From: Rhizobium sp. Q54
Lineage (GTDB): Bacteria; Pseudomonadota; Alphaproteobacteria; Reyranellales; Reyranellaceae
Reading direction: 5' to 3'
DNA: 44,053 nucleotides
Assembly (NCBI GenBank): GCA_945903635.1
Contig: CAMDOT010000022.1
Span: 1-44,053, forward strand
Shown: positions 9,078 through 16,320 of the stretch, piece after piece
Layout: the number at the start of each line of letters is the position of its first letter
Numbering within the stretch: position 1 is the stretch's first letter
Program-made: the position numbers and the translations under genes
The notes under the pieces: model-generated
The model's input: the letters and a program-made list of their open reading frames with translations, nothing else
What the model was told of the DNA's origin: nothing
Database searches by the model: none

Positions 9078-9644
9078 TTAGCCGGCATCGGGGGCATGCC
9101 ACGAGGAGGTGCCGGCCTCCGGCAGGTTGGCGACGGCGCTATCGATCTCGGCCAGCAAGGCGTCGATGCCGCCGCGGCGCACCGCGACCGAACTCACCAC
9201 AGGTACGCCGAGCTCGCGCGCGAGACGGTCGGCGTCGATCTCGATGCCGCGCTTGCGCGCAATGTCCATCATGTTGAGCGACAGCATCACCGGACGGCCG
9301 ACACGCTTCAGCTCCAGCGCGAGGCGGAGCGCCAGGCGCAGGTTGGTGGCGTCGGCGACGCAGACGATCAGGTCGGGGGCGGCTTCGCCCTTGAGGCGCC
9401 CGAGCACGACATCGCGCGTGACCTCCTCGTCGGGCGAACGCGCGCGCAGCGAATAGGTGCCGGGCAGGTCGACGATCTGCAGTGTACGGCCGGCCGGCGT
9501 GGTGAGGCGGCCGGTCTTCTTCTCGACCGTGACGCCGGGATAGTTGGCGACCTTCTGGCGGCTGCCGGTGAGGGCGTTGAACAACGCCGTCTTGCCGCAG
9601 TTGGGATTGCCGACCAGTGCAATTGTCGGTGTGGCGGCACTCAT
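9078..9644 (-). CDS. feoB: FeoB N-terminal GTPase half (truncated by TAA)
   Basis: A 188-aa G domain. The P-loop GNPNCGKT is at residues 12-19, the G2 region VANYPGVTVEKK near 32-43, G3 DLPG at 59-62 and G4 NMMD at 124-127. FeoB uses this domain to gate Fe2+ uptake across the inner membrane. The frame ends at TAA where relatives usually continue with a Glu-Leu-Arg linker. The residues after the stop read LRGGQHEADRLQ, so GAA to TAA would explain it. The ATG overlaps the feoA stop by four bases (ATGA), confirming an operon. Alone, this half lacks the membrane pore. Confidence 0.88.
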   Translation of the reverse strand: MSAATPTIALVGNPNCGKTALFNALTGSRQKVANYPGVTVEKKTGRLTTPAGRTLQIVDLPGTYSLRARSPDEEVTRDVVLGRLKGEAAPDLIVCVADATNLRLALRLALELKRVGRPVMLSLNMMDIARKRGIEIDADRLARELGVPVVSSVAVRRGGIDALLAEIDSAVANLPEAGTSSWHAPDAG

Positions 9645-9919
9645 GACGGGACCTCGGTGCTCACCAGGATCGCCATGGCCTCGCGCCGGCGCAGCGCGAT
9701 AGTGGCATGCGCCACCCGAACCGCGATCGGATCGCTGCCGAACAGGCCCTGATGAAGAAGCTCGACATCGGCGCCTTCGACGAAGCCCAGTTCGATCAGC
9801 CGGCGCTCCAGCTCAGGTCCCGGCAAGCCGATCCCGGCACCCTCCACGGAGAGCGCCTCGATGCGACCACGAAAGCCCACACGCGCATTACCTAGTGCTA
9901 TGGTTGGTTTGTCAGACAT
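9641..9919 (-). CDS. feoA: FeoA, ferrous iron transport accessory protein
   Basis: A 92-aa SH3-like FeoA. The motif ERRLIELGFVEGADVELLHQ followed by DPIAVRVAHATIALRRREA is diagnostic: a bend of LxxLGF, then the A-x-R-x-x-x-A end in which the basic RRREA segment closes the barrel. FeoA is a small cytosolic partner of FeoB. No Shine-Dalgarno is seen upstream of the ATG; the leader is AT-rich and contains an imperfect dyad, so it may be translated from a very short leader. It is the first gene of the feoAB operon and diverges from an alpha/beta hydrolase. Confidence 0.9.
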   Translation of the reverse strand: MSDKPTIALGNARVGFRGRIEALSVEGAGIGLPGPELERRLIELGFVEGADVELLHQGLFGSDPIAVRVAHATIALRRREAMAILVSTEVPS

Positions 9920-9961
9920 TGCGACTAATTCGTAATAGCACTGGAAAAGAGGCTTTTCCAG
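9920..9961. promoter_or_regulatory. Divergent feoA/hydrolase control region with two dyads
   Basis: In the 58-base gap, two dyads lie side by side. An AT-rich imperfect dyad (9920-9940, ends TGC...GCA) abuts the feoA start. CTGGAAAAG and CTTTTCCAG (9941-9949 and 9953-9961) form a perfect 9-bp inverted repeat with a 3-base spacer. In iron-transport operons of alphaproteobacteria such sites are often bound by Fur/Mur, Irr or RirA, but neither dyad matches a consensus that I can claim. The right dyad could equally form a hairpin in the hydrolase leader. Confidence 0.4.
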
Positions 9962-9977
9962 CAGGGAGGTAGAGGGA

Positions 9978-10703
9978 ATGGCATCGATCGTTCTGGCGCA
10001 TGGCGCCTGGTCCGCGGCCTGGGCCTGGAAAAAAATGCGCCCCCGCTTCAGGGCCGCCGGTCACGAGTTCTTCTCGCCGACCTACACCGGGCTCGGCGAG
10101 CGCGCCCATCTCGCCCGCCCCGAGATCGATCTCGCGACCCATATCCAGGACGTGCTGGCGGTGCTGGAGTTCGAGGACCTGACCGACGTCACCCTGCTCG
10201 GCCATTCCTACGGCGGCATGGTCGCGACCGGTGTCGCCGACAAGGCGCGCGAGCGCATTGCACGCGTGGTCTATATCGACGCCTTCGCGCCCAAGGATGG
10301 CCAAAGCCTGTTCGACCTGGTGGGTCCCAAGGCCGAAGGCAACATGCGCGCCGGCGCCGCCAAGGACGGCGACGGCTGGCGGCTGCCCATCAATCCGATG
10401 CCGCCCGACACCGCGCCCGAGGATGTGGCGTGGGCCAGTCCGCGCCGCCGGCCGCAGCCGATCCGGACCTTCGAGCAGAAGATCCAGCTCACTTCGAAGG
10501 AACCGCCGCCGCCGCGTCACTATATCTATGCGACGCGCAACGGCCCGGGCGATGTGTTCCGCCAGTTCAGTGAGCGCGCCAAGAGCGAGGCGGGCTGGAA
10601 GTCCTACGAACTCGATTCCAGTCACAACCCCCACATCACCTGTCCCGATGCGCTGATGGCGTTGCTGACCCGGATCATGCCGAACACGTGGGCTGACAAA
10701 TGA
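9978..10703 (+). CDS. Alpha/beta hydrolase (esterase-like)
   Basis: A 241-aa alpha/beta hydrolase. The start IVLAHGAWSAAWAWKK holds the oxyanion HGA and the family's typical SAAWAW. The nucleophile elbow is GHSYGG, with Ser near residue 77. The acid Asp is in VVYIDAFAP and the His is the one in SSHNPHIT near the end. This is the EstC/salicylate-esterase/pyrethroid-hydrolase subgroup of small lidless esterases. The ATG has a strong GGGAGGTAGAGGG ribosome site. It is followed after 10 bases by a CoA-transferase gene, so the two are probably cotranscribed. The natural ester is unknown. Confidence 0.9.
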   Translation: MASIVLAHGAWSAAWAWKKMRPRFRAAGHEFFSPTYTGLGERAHLARPEIDLATHIQDVLAVLEFEDLTDVTLLGHSYGGMVATGVADKARERIARVVYIDAFAPKDGQSLFDLVGPKAEGNMRAGAAKDGDGWRLPINPMPPDTAPEDVAWASPRRRPQPIRTFEQKIQLTSKEPPPPRHYIYATRNGPGDVFRQFSERAKSEAGWKSYELDSSHNPHITCPDALMALLTRIMPNTWADK

Positions 10704-10713
10704 GGGCGGACAA

Positions 10714-12105
10714 ATGAGCGACGCGCTGGTCCACGACGTCCTTGGCCAGCTCGGCCGCAGCAAACGTGCCGACGATTCCCTCACGCTGACCGGCGGCAGC
10801 GATCCCGTCTTCCCGACACCGTGGCGAATCGGTCAGGCGGGTGCAGCCGCGCTCGGTGCCGTGGGTCTCGCTGTCTCTGATCTCTGGCGCCTGCGGACCG
10901 GCAAACCCCAGGGCGTCGGCATCGACCTGCGCGCCGCCGCGGCCTCGCTGCGCTCCAACACCTATGTCCGTCGCAACGGCGAGAAGCCGGTGTCGTGGGA
11001 TCCGTTGGCCGGCCACTACCCGACGCGCGACGGCCGGACGATGTTCCTGCACACCAATCACCCGCACCATCGCGCCGGCGCGCTCAGCATCTCGGGCGCC
11101 AAGGCCGAGACGCGCGAAGCGCTGGCCGAGGCGGTCGCCAAGTGGGACGGGCTCGCCATCGAGGAGGCGATCGCGGCCGGCAACTGCGTCGGCGGCCTCG
11201 TGCGCAGCCGCGACGAATGGAACGCCCATCCTCACGGCATCGCCGTCGCCAGGCTGCCGCTGATCGACATGATCAAGATCGGCGAAGCGCCGGCGCGGCC
11301 GCTGCCGCCCCTCAAGAAGGATGGCGGTGACCGGCCGCTGAGTGGTGTGCGCGCCCTCGATCTCACGCGCGTGCTGGCCGGCCCGACCAGCGGTCGCGTG
11401 CTGGCCGAGAACGGCGCCGAGGTCTTGCACATCGCCGCACAGCACCTGCCCTACCAGACCGAAATCCTGATGGACACCGCGCACGGCAAACACTGCGCCT
11501 GGCTCGACCTGCGCGAGCCATCCGGCATCGAGACGCTGACCGGACTGGTGCGCGAAGCCGACGTCTTCACGCAAGGCTACCGGCCCGGCACGCTCGCGGC
11601 GCGCGGCTTCTCGCCTGAGCGGCTGGCCGAACTGCGGCCCGGCATCGTCTGCGTCAGCATCTGCGCCTATGGCCACGAAGGCCCCTGGGCCTCGCGGCGC
11701 GGCTTCGATTCGATCGTGCAGAACGTCACCGGCCTTTCCGCGACACAGGGCACCCTGGAAAAGCCGCGCAACATGCCGGTGCAGGCCAACGACTACGTCG
11801 CGGGCTATCTCGCAGCACTCGGCGCCATGGTGGGCCTCGCCCGCCGCACCGAACAGGGCGGCTCGTGGCTGGTGCGCGTCTCGCTGGTCCAGGTCGCGCA
11901 CTGGATCGCGAACCTCGGCACCGTCGATGCCTCGAAAGGCGCGGCCGAACTCGGCGACGACGAACTGGCCGGCCTCATCACCGAAAGCATCGGGCCGTTT
12001 GGTCGCCTGAACCATCTCCGCCCGATCGTGCAGTTGAGCGAGACGCCCGCCTTCTACGCCCGACCGGCAGAGCCGCTCGGCAGCTCGCCGGCGCGGTGGA
12101 CTTGA
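10714..12105 (+). CDS. Class III (CaiB/BaiF) CoA-transferase with an extra N-terminal half domain
   Basis: A 463-aa CoA-transferase. The standard N-terminal CaiB start appears only at about residue 209 (LSGVRALDLTRVLAGPTSGR). It is followed by LRPGIVCVSICAYG and QANDYVAGYLAALG, whose Asp360 aligns with the catalytic Asp of formyl-CoA transferase. Residues 38-90 (AAALGAVGLAVSDLWRLRTG...GIDLRAAAASL) look like a second copy of the segment that follows the catalytic Asp, so the first 200 residues resemble a repeated C-terminal half. CaiB enzymes move CoA between carboxylates. A GAGGGCGGA ribosome site precedes the ATG. Confidence 0.88.
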   Translation: MSDALVHDVLGQLGRSKRADDSLTLTGGSDPVFPTPWRIGQAGAAALGAVGLAVSDLWRLRTGKPQGVGIDLRAAAASLRSNTYVRRNGEKPVSWDPLAGHYPTRDGRTMFLHTNHPHHRAGALSISGAKAETREALAEAVAKWDGLAIEEAIAAGNCVGGLVRSRDEWNAHPHGIAVARLPLIDMIKIGEAPARPLPPLKKDGGDRPLSGVRALDLTRVLAGPTSGRVLAENGAEVLHIAAQHLPYQTEILMDTAHGKHCAWLDLREPSGIETLTGLVREADVFTQGYRPGTLAARGFSPERLAELRPGIVCVSICAYGHEGPWASRRGFDSIVQNVTGLSATQGTLEKPRNMPVQANDYVAGYLAALGAMVGLARRTEQGGSWLVRVSLVQVAHWIANLGTVDASKGAAELGDDELAGLITESIGPFGRLNHLRPIVQLSETPAFYARPAEPLGSSPARWT

Positions 12106-12106
12106 G

Positions 12107-12127
12107 TTAGCTAAGACAATTAGCTAA
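12107..12127. promoter_or_regulatory. Twin palindromic operator before the Phd/PIN toxin-antitoxin pair
   Basis: Two identical copies of the self-complementary octamer TTAGCTAA lie at 12107-12114 and 12120-12127, separated by GACAA, so their centres are 13 bases apart. They start one base after the CoA-transferase stop and end 9 bases before the antitoxin ATG. Phd/YefM antitoxins typically bind paired palindromes of this kind and repress their own operon. The antitoxin identity, the position and the perfect repetition support an autoregulatory operator. Confidence 0.7.
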
Positions 12128-12136
12128 TCTAAATCC

Positions 12137-12364
12137 ATGCCTACCTACACGATCCATGCCGCCAAGACGAACCTCTCCAAGCTCGTCGCTCGCGCCGAGG
12201 CGGGTGAGGAGATCGTGCTCGCACGTGGCAAGGAGCCCGTTGTGAAAATCGTGCCGGTCGCGCCGAAGCCCAAGCGCAAGTTCGGCCGCTTGAAGGGCAA
12301 GGGCTCGGTCGGTCCGGCGTTCTTCGAGCCACTGCCCGAGGACGAACTCAAGCTCTGGGAATGA
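12137..12364 (+). CDS. Type II antitoxin, Phd/YefM family
   Basis: A 75-aa antitoxin. The beginning TYTIHAAKTNLSKLVARAEAGEEIVLARGKEPVVKIVP is the conserved Phd/YefM N-terminal DNA-binding fold (prevent-host-death). The acidic tail FFEPLPEDELKLWE is the toxin-blocking segment seen in antitoxins paired with PIN toxins. It lies three bases before the PIN gene and directly behind a twin palindromic operator. It is AT-richer at its upstream edge than its neighbours, which is common for acquired TA loci. Confidence 0.93.
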   Translation: MPTYTIHAAKTNLSKLVARAEAGEEIVLARGKEPVVKIVPVAPKPKRKFGRLKGKGSVGPAFFEPLPEDELKLWE

Positions 12365-12367
12365 CGC

Positions 12368-12757
12368 GTGCGGCTTCTCCTTGATACACACGCATTCCTC
12401 TGGTGGGTGTTTGCCGACCCCAAACTCTCCCGCCGTGCCCGCATCGCGATCGACAATGACAGTGAGAACGAAGTTTTCGTAAGTGCCGCCTCCGCCTGGG
12501 AAATCGCCACCAAACACAGGATTGGCAAATTGCCCGATGCGCGTGTCGTTGCAGATGACATCCCCGCCACGGTCGCCGCCGAAGGATTCGCCGAACTCAG
12601 CATTTCAGTTCGCCATGCCCAACATGCCGGCAATCTGGGCGGACGCCACAAAGATCCATTCGATCGAATGCTGATCGCTCAAGCCATGCTCGAAGATCTG
12701 ACACTCGTGTCGAACGAGCGGACCTTCGACGCCTATGGCGTTAAGCGACTGTGGTAA
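12368..12757 (+). CDS. Type II toxin, PIN-domain ribonuclease (VapC-like)
   Basis: A 129-aa PIN-domain protein starting with GTG. The acidic metal site can be traced as Asp6 (LLLDTHAFLW), Glu45 (ASAWEIATKHRIGK) and Asp96/Asp99 (HKDPFDRMLIAQA). The WEIATK...GKL stretch marks the subgroup that pairs with Phd-type antitoxins. Such toxins cleave RNA (tRNA or rRNA sites) when the antitoxin is lost. The gene looks intact. Its stop is immediately followed by the stop of the convergent DUF6429 gene. Confidence 0.93.
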   Translation: MRLLLDTHAFLWWVFADPKLSRRARIAIDNDSENEVFVSAASAWEIATKHRIGKLPDARVVADDIPATVAAEGFAELSISVRHAQHAGNLGGRHKDPFDRMLIAQAMLEDLTLVSNERTFDAYGVKRLW

Positions 12758-12994
12758 TCACCCGTCCGCCCGGGCGCCGAACAATGCGCGGCACCGATCT
12801 TCCGCCAGCTTCAGGCCTTCCTCACTGAAGGCGACTGACTTCGCCTTCCCTTTGGGGTTGGAGATCAGGCCCTTTCCATGCAGACGATCCATCGCGTCCC
12901 AATCGAAGCCTTTCCACGCGCGATCTTCGTTGTGTAGGCCGAGATACAGCAACGCCAGAATTGCATCGTCGATTCGGTCTTCGTCCAAAATCAT
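12758..12994 (-). CDS. DUF6429 family small protein
   Basis: A 78-aa protein with DRIDDAILALLYLGLH, then AWKGFDWDAMDRLHGKGLI and GKAKSVAFSEEGLKLAE. This pattern is shared with short conserved proteins grouped as DUF6429, which look like a winged-helix-sized module. The ATG has a GGAGGGC site close upstream. The open frame extends a further 23 codons, but the internal ATG starts the conserved block. Function is unknown. It ends base-to-base against the PIN toxin gene. Confidence 0.8.
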   Translation of the reverse strand: MILDEDRIDDAILALLYLGLHNEDRAWKGFDWDAMDRLHGKGLISNPKGKAKSVAFSEEGLKLAEDRCRALFGARADG

Positions 12995-13043
12995 GGCGCC
13001 CTCCAAGCCGGTCACGTAGATAGCGAACGACAGGAGTTGCCCA

Positions 13044-13127
13044 ATGTCTACCCTCACCACCATTCGTGTCGGCGGCGAGACCTACGACCGCGAATGGTCG
13101 GGCCGCGCCGCCAAGACGATGTGGTAG
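13044..13127 (+). CDS. Possible 27-aa small ORF or gene remnant
   Basis: A short frame of 27 codons begins at ATG with an AGGAG site seven bases upstream and ends with TAG inside a 17-bp tandem repeat. The product contains TIRVGGETYDREWSGR and ends KTMW. It could be a genuine small protein or the start of a gene truncated by a rearrangement at the repeat. I recognise no family. It is divergent from the DUF6429 gene. Confidence 0.3.
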   Translation: MSTLTTIRVGGETYDREWSGRAAKTMW

Positions 13128-13155
13128 AGACTGCTGGGTGGTAGAGGCTGCTAGG
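13122..13155. repeat. 17-bp imperfect tandem repeat at the otsA 3' end
   Basis: TGGTAGAGACTGCTGGG (13122-13138) is followed directly by TGGTAGAGGCTGCTAGG (13139-13155), two mismatches in 17 bases. The second copy contains the otsA stop codon (CTA at 13151-13153 on the plus strand) and the first contains the stop of the 27-aa frame. It looks like a local duplication. Confidence 0.6.
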
Positions 13156-14536
13156 CCGCCGCCCGCACCAGGGGCCGCGCTGCCAGCGCGTCGAGGAAGC
13201 GGCGACAATAGAGCTGGGCCGTGGTCCGGAACACCTTGGCCTTCAGCGCCGCATGCCGCTGCTTGCGTTCGCCGATCGGCATCGTGAGCGCCAGGTGCAT
13301 GGCGTCAGCGATGGCGTCGGGGTCGAAGGGATTGACGATCAGCGCCTCGGTGAGTTCGTGTGCGGCACCCGCGAACCGCGAGAGTATCAGGACGCCCGGG
13401 TCCTCGTCCGACTGGGCGGCAACGAACTCCTTGGCGACCAGGTTCATGCCGTCGCGCAGCGGCGTCACCACGCCGATCCGGCCGAGGCGGTAGAGGCCGG
13501 CCAGCGTCGCGCGCGGCGCCGCCCGCGCGCTGTAGCGCAACGGCGTCCAGTCGAACTCGGAGAACTTGCCGTTGATCCGGCCCGCCAGACGATCGAGATC
13601 GATGCGCAGCCTTCGATATTCGTCGACCTCCTCGCGCGACCTCGGGCAGATCTGCAGATAGTGGATCTTGCGACGGTGCTCGGGATGCTTCTCGATCAGT
13701 TGGCCGAAGGCCTCGAAGCGCTGCGGCAGTCCCTTGGAATAATCCATGCGGTCGACGCCGATGATGAGCGCGCGCCCGACCATGCTCTCGGCCACCCGCC
13801 GCACCAGCTTGTCGCCGGCCGCGCGCTCGGCTTCCTGGGCAAAGGCTTCGGCGTCGATGCCGATCGGGTCGGCAAAGGCCCGCATCCGGCGGCCGTTCAG
13901 CCGGACCCATTCGCCGTCGACCGTGGCCCCCAACATGCGCTGCGCGCAGTCGCGGAAGTCGCGGGCATGCTCCTCGGTCTGGAAGCCGACCAGGTCGTAG
14001 GCGCAGAGATCGGCCACCAGCTCGCGCGCCACCGGCATGGCTTCCAGCATCGAGGGCGGCACGAAGGGAACATGAAGGAAGAAGCCGATCGGACCACCGA
14101 AGCCCTGCGCTCGCAGCATGCGGCCGAACGGGATCAGGTGGTAATCGTGCACCCACACCGTGTCGTCGGGCTGCAGCACCGGTTCCAGCGACTGAGCGAA
14201 GGTCTGGTTGACGGCGAGGTAGCCCTCGTAGTCGTCGCGGCGGAAATGCATCAGGCCGAGGCGGAAGTGCAGCAGCGGCCACAACGCCCCGTTGGCAAAG
14301 CCGACATAGAAGCTGCGATGCGCCTCGGGCGTGAGATCGATCGTGGCATAGGTGACGCCGCGCGCCTCGACGAGCGACGGTTGCGCCGCAGGCTCGGCGG
14401 TGAGCCGCCCGCTCCAACCGAACCACACCGAGCCCGGTATCAGCAGGTCGCGCAGCGCCACGGCAAGTCCGCCCGCCGTCGCGCCGCGGGATTTGGGGAT
14501 CGGCACCCGGTTAGAAACGATCACGAGGCGTGCCAT
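13151..14536 (-). CDS. otsA: Trehalose-6-phosphate synthase (OtsA)
   Basis: A 461-aa GT20 enzyme that makes trehalose-6-phosphate from a nucleoside-diphosphate glucose and glucose-6-phosphate. Active-site residues known for E. coli OtsA are present with a one-residue shift: Arg10 (VSNRVP), Trp41 (WFGWSG), Tyr77 (RSFYVG), Trp86 (GALWPLLH), Asp131 ([11 protein letters not shown]), and Arg263/Lys268 ([13 protein letters not shown]). It lacks a fused phosphatase domain; the phosphatase is a separate gene in the same operon. The start has GGGAGGAGGG just upstream and overlaps the end of the GH15 gene by 16 bases. Cytosolic, osmotic and desiccation protection is the usual role. Confidence 0.96.
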   Translation of the reverse strand: MARLVIVSNRVPIPKSRGATAGGLAVALRDLLIPGSVWFGWSGRLTAEPAAQPSLVEARGVTYATIDLTPEAHRSFYVGFANGALWPLLHFRLGLMHFRRDDYEGYLAVNQTFAQSLEPVLQPDDTVWVHDYHLIPFGRMLRAQGFGGPIGFFLHVPFVPPSMLEAMPVARELVADLCAYDLVGFQTEEHARDFRDCAQRMLGATVDGEWVRLNGRRMRAFADPIGIDAEAFAQEAERAAGDKLVRRVAESMVGRALIIGVDRMDYSKGLPQRFEAFGQLIEKHPEHRRKIHYLQICPRSREEVDEYRRLRIDLDRLAGRINGKFSEFDWTPLRYSARAAPRATLAGLYRLGRIGVVTPLRDGMNLVAKEFVAAQSDEDPGVLILSRFAGAAHELTEALIVNPFDPDAIADAMHLALTMPIGERKQRHAALKAKVFRTTAQLYCRRFLDALAARPLVRAAA

Positions 14537-16320
14537 AGTCCCTCCTCCCAGCTTCTCGACAGGCGCATGGCCGACAGGATCAGCCCGACCTGCGAATAGG
14601 TTTGCGGAAAATTCCCCCACAATTCGCCAGTGAGGGGATCGATGTCCTCCGAGAGCAGTCCGAGGTGGTTGCGCCGGCCGAGCAGGTTGTTGAACAGCTC
14701 GAGCGCCTCGTCGCGGCGGCCGACGCTCACGAGGGCGTCGATGTACCAGAAGGTGCAGAGCAGGAAGGCGTTCGACGGCTTGCCGAAGTCGTCGGCCTCG
14801 CGATAACGCATCATGAAGCCATTCTTCATCAGGTGCTTGCCGGCCACGTCGATCGTGGCGTGGAAGCGCGGATCGTCGGAACGCAGCAGGCCGATCTCGG
14901 GCAGCACCAGGCTCGAGGCGTCGAGCATGTCGCGGTCGAGCACGCCCGACAGCCAGCCCTCCGACGTCGTGCCGCGCTTCAGGATCTCCTGGCGCAGCAC
15001 GCCGGCGCGCGCCAGCCACTCGCGCGATTCGGCATCGAGGCGAACCCGCTTGGCGATCATGCCGAGGCGGTGCTGGGCGGCCCAGCACATCGCCGCCGAG
15101 AAAGTGTGCACCTCCTCGCGGTCGCGGTACTCCCACAGGCCGGCGTCGGGCGTGAGTGCCGCGCGATGGGCCTCGTTGCCGACGACGCAGAGCTGACGAT
15201 AGAGCTCGACATCGCCCTGGCGCGGCAGCCGTTCGTCCCAGAACATCTGCGCCGCCGTCAGCACCATCGACCCGTAGGTGTCGTTCTGGCGCTGCCCGAC
15301 CGCGGCATTGCCGACGCGCACCGGCCCGAAGCCGCGATAGCCCGGCAGCGAATCGATCAGGCGCTCGGTCGTGTCGGTCCCGGGCGCGATGGGAAACAGC
15401 GGCGCGATCTCATGGACCTCGCCGCGCGTGCTGCCGGCCTCGACGATGTCGACGATGAAGCGCACATAACTTTCCATCGTCAACGTCGCCGACAGGCGAT
15501 TGAGCGCCGACACCGTGAAGAAGGCGTCGCGCAGCCAGGTGAAGCGATAGTCCCAGTTGCGCGGCGTGCCCGCCGCCTCGGGTATCGACGTCGTGAGGGC
15601 CGCGAGCACGGCGCCGGTGTCCTCGAAGCTGCACAGCTTCAGCGTGATCGCCGCGCGGATCACCGCGACCTGCCAGTCGAACGGTATGTTGAGATCGCGC
15701 ACCCAGGTCTGCCAGTAACCCTCGGTCTCGGCGAGGAAGGAGCGCGCGAGCGTGTCGGGAGTGTCGGTGACGCTTTCGTCGGCGCCGACCAGCAGCGTGA
15801 TCGGCCGGTCGAGCGAGAATTCGGTCTCATGGAGCACGTAGTTGATCGAGGCGTCGGTCGTCAGTCGCAGGACCGAGGCGTCGCCGTAGTAGCGTATGTG
15901 ATTGCTGCCGGCCGTCACCTGCGCCCGGCGGGCGCCATAATCGAAGGTCGGCCGAAGCCGCACGGCAACCCGAGGTCGCCCGGCGACCGGCTCCATCCGC
16001 CGCACCAGCATGGGCGGCCGGAACATGCGGCCGAAGCGGCGGAAGCGCGGCGCGAAGTCGATGATGCGGACCGTGCCGTCCGCGCCGTCGATCGTGGTCT
16101 CGAGGACGGCGGAATTGTGCAGGTAGCGCTGGCGCGTCTCCTTGGCCCCGGCCACGACGACGTCCATGAAGCCGCTCTGCGGATCGTTGCCGCCCAGCAG
16201 CGCATTGAACACCGGATCGCCGTCGAGCCTGCCCAACCCATGCCACACGTGCCGCCCGTTGCGATCGATCAGGCTCGCGATCGCGCAGTTGCCGACGACA
16301 CCGAGATCGAGAGTGCTCAT
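14521..16320 (-). CDS. Glycoside hydrolase family 15 protein (glucoamylase/trehalase-like)
   Basis: A 599-aa GH15 enzyme with an N-terminal beta-sandwich (residues 1-220) and the (alpha/alpha)6 barrel. The hallmark RNWDYRFTWLRDAFF lies at 254-268. The general acid is probably Glu397 (GLWEYRDREEVHTFS) and the general base Glu566 (TGELWGNFPQTYSQ). No signal peptide is present, so it acts in the cytoplasm. GH15 covers glucoamylases and some trehalases; its position between otsB and otsA argues for trehalose or short alpha-glucan turnover. It overlaps otsB by four bases (ATGA) and otsA by 16. Confidence 0.93.
   Translation of the reverse strand: MSTLDLGVVGNCAIASLIDRNGRHVWHGLGRLDGDPVFNALLGGNDPQSGFMDVVVAGAKETRQRYLHNSAVLETTIDGADGTVRIIDFAPRFRRFGRMFRPPMLVRRMEPVAGRPRVAVRLRPTFDYGARRAQVTAGSNHIRYYGDASVLRLTTDASINYVLHETEFSLDRPITLLVGADESVTDTPDTLARSFLAETEGYWQTWVRDLNIPFDWQVAVIRAAITLKLCSFEDTGAVLAALTTSIPEAAGTPRNWDYRFTWLRDAFFTVSALNRLSATLTMESYVRFIVDIVEAGSTRGEVHEIAPLFPIAPGTDTTERLIDSLPGYRGFGPVRVGNAAVGQRQNDTYGSMVLTAAQMFWDERLPRQGDVELYRQLCVVGNEAHRAALTPDAGLWEYRDREEVHTFSAAMCWAAQHRLGMIAKRVRLDAESREWLARAGVLRQEILKRGTTSEGWLSGVLDRDMLDASSLVLPEIGLLRSDDPRFHATIDVAGKHLMKNGFMMRYREADDFGKPSNAFLLCTFWYIDALVSVGRRDEALELFNNLLGRRNHLGLLSEDIDPLTGELWGNFPQTYSQVGLILSAMRLSRSWEEGLWHAS

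Noticed and set aside
9078-9080. Stop-codon recoding (selenocysteine or pyrrolysine) in feoB
   Set aside because: TAA is not used for either residue, and no recoding structure is visible.
7758-9752. A 664-codon open frame on the plus strand opposite feoAB
   Set aside because: It is an antisense shadow of high-GC coding DNA: its composition is dominated by Arg, Asp, Gln and His and it shows no family motif, while feoAB is unmistakable on the other strand.
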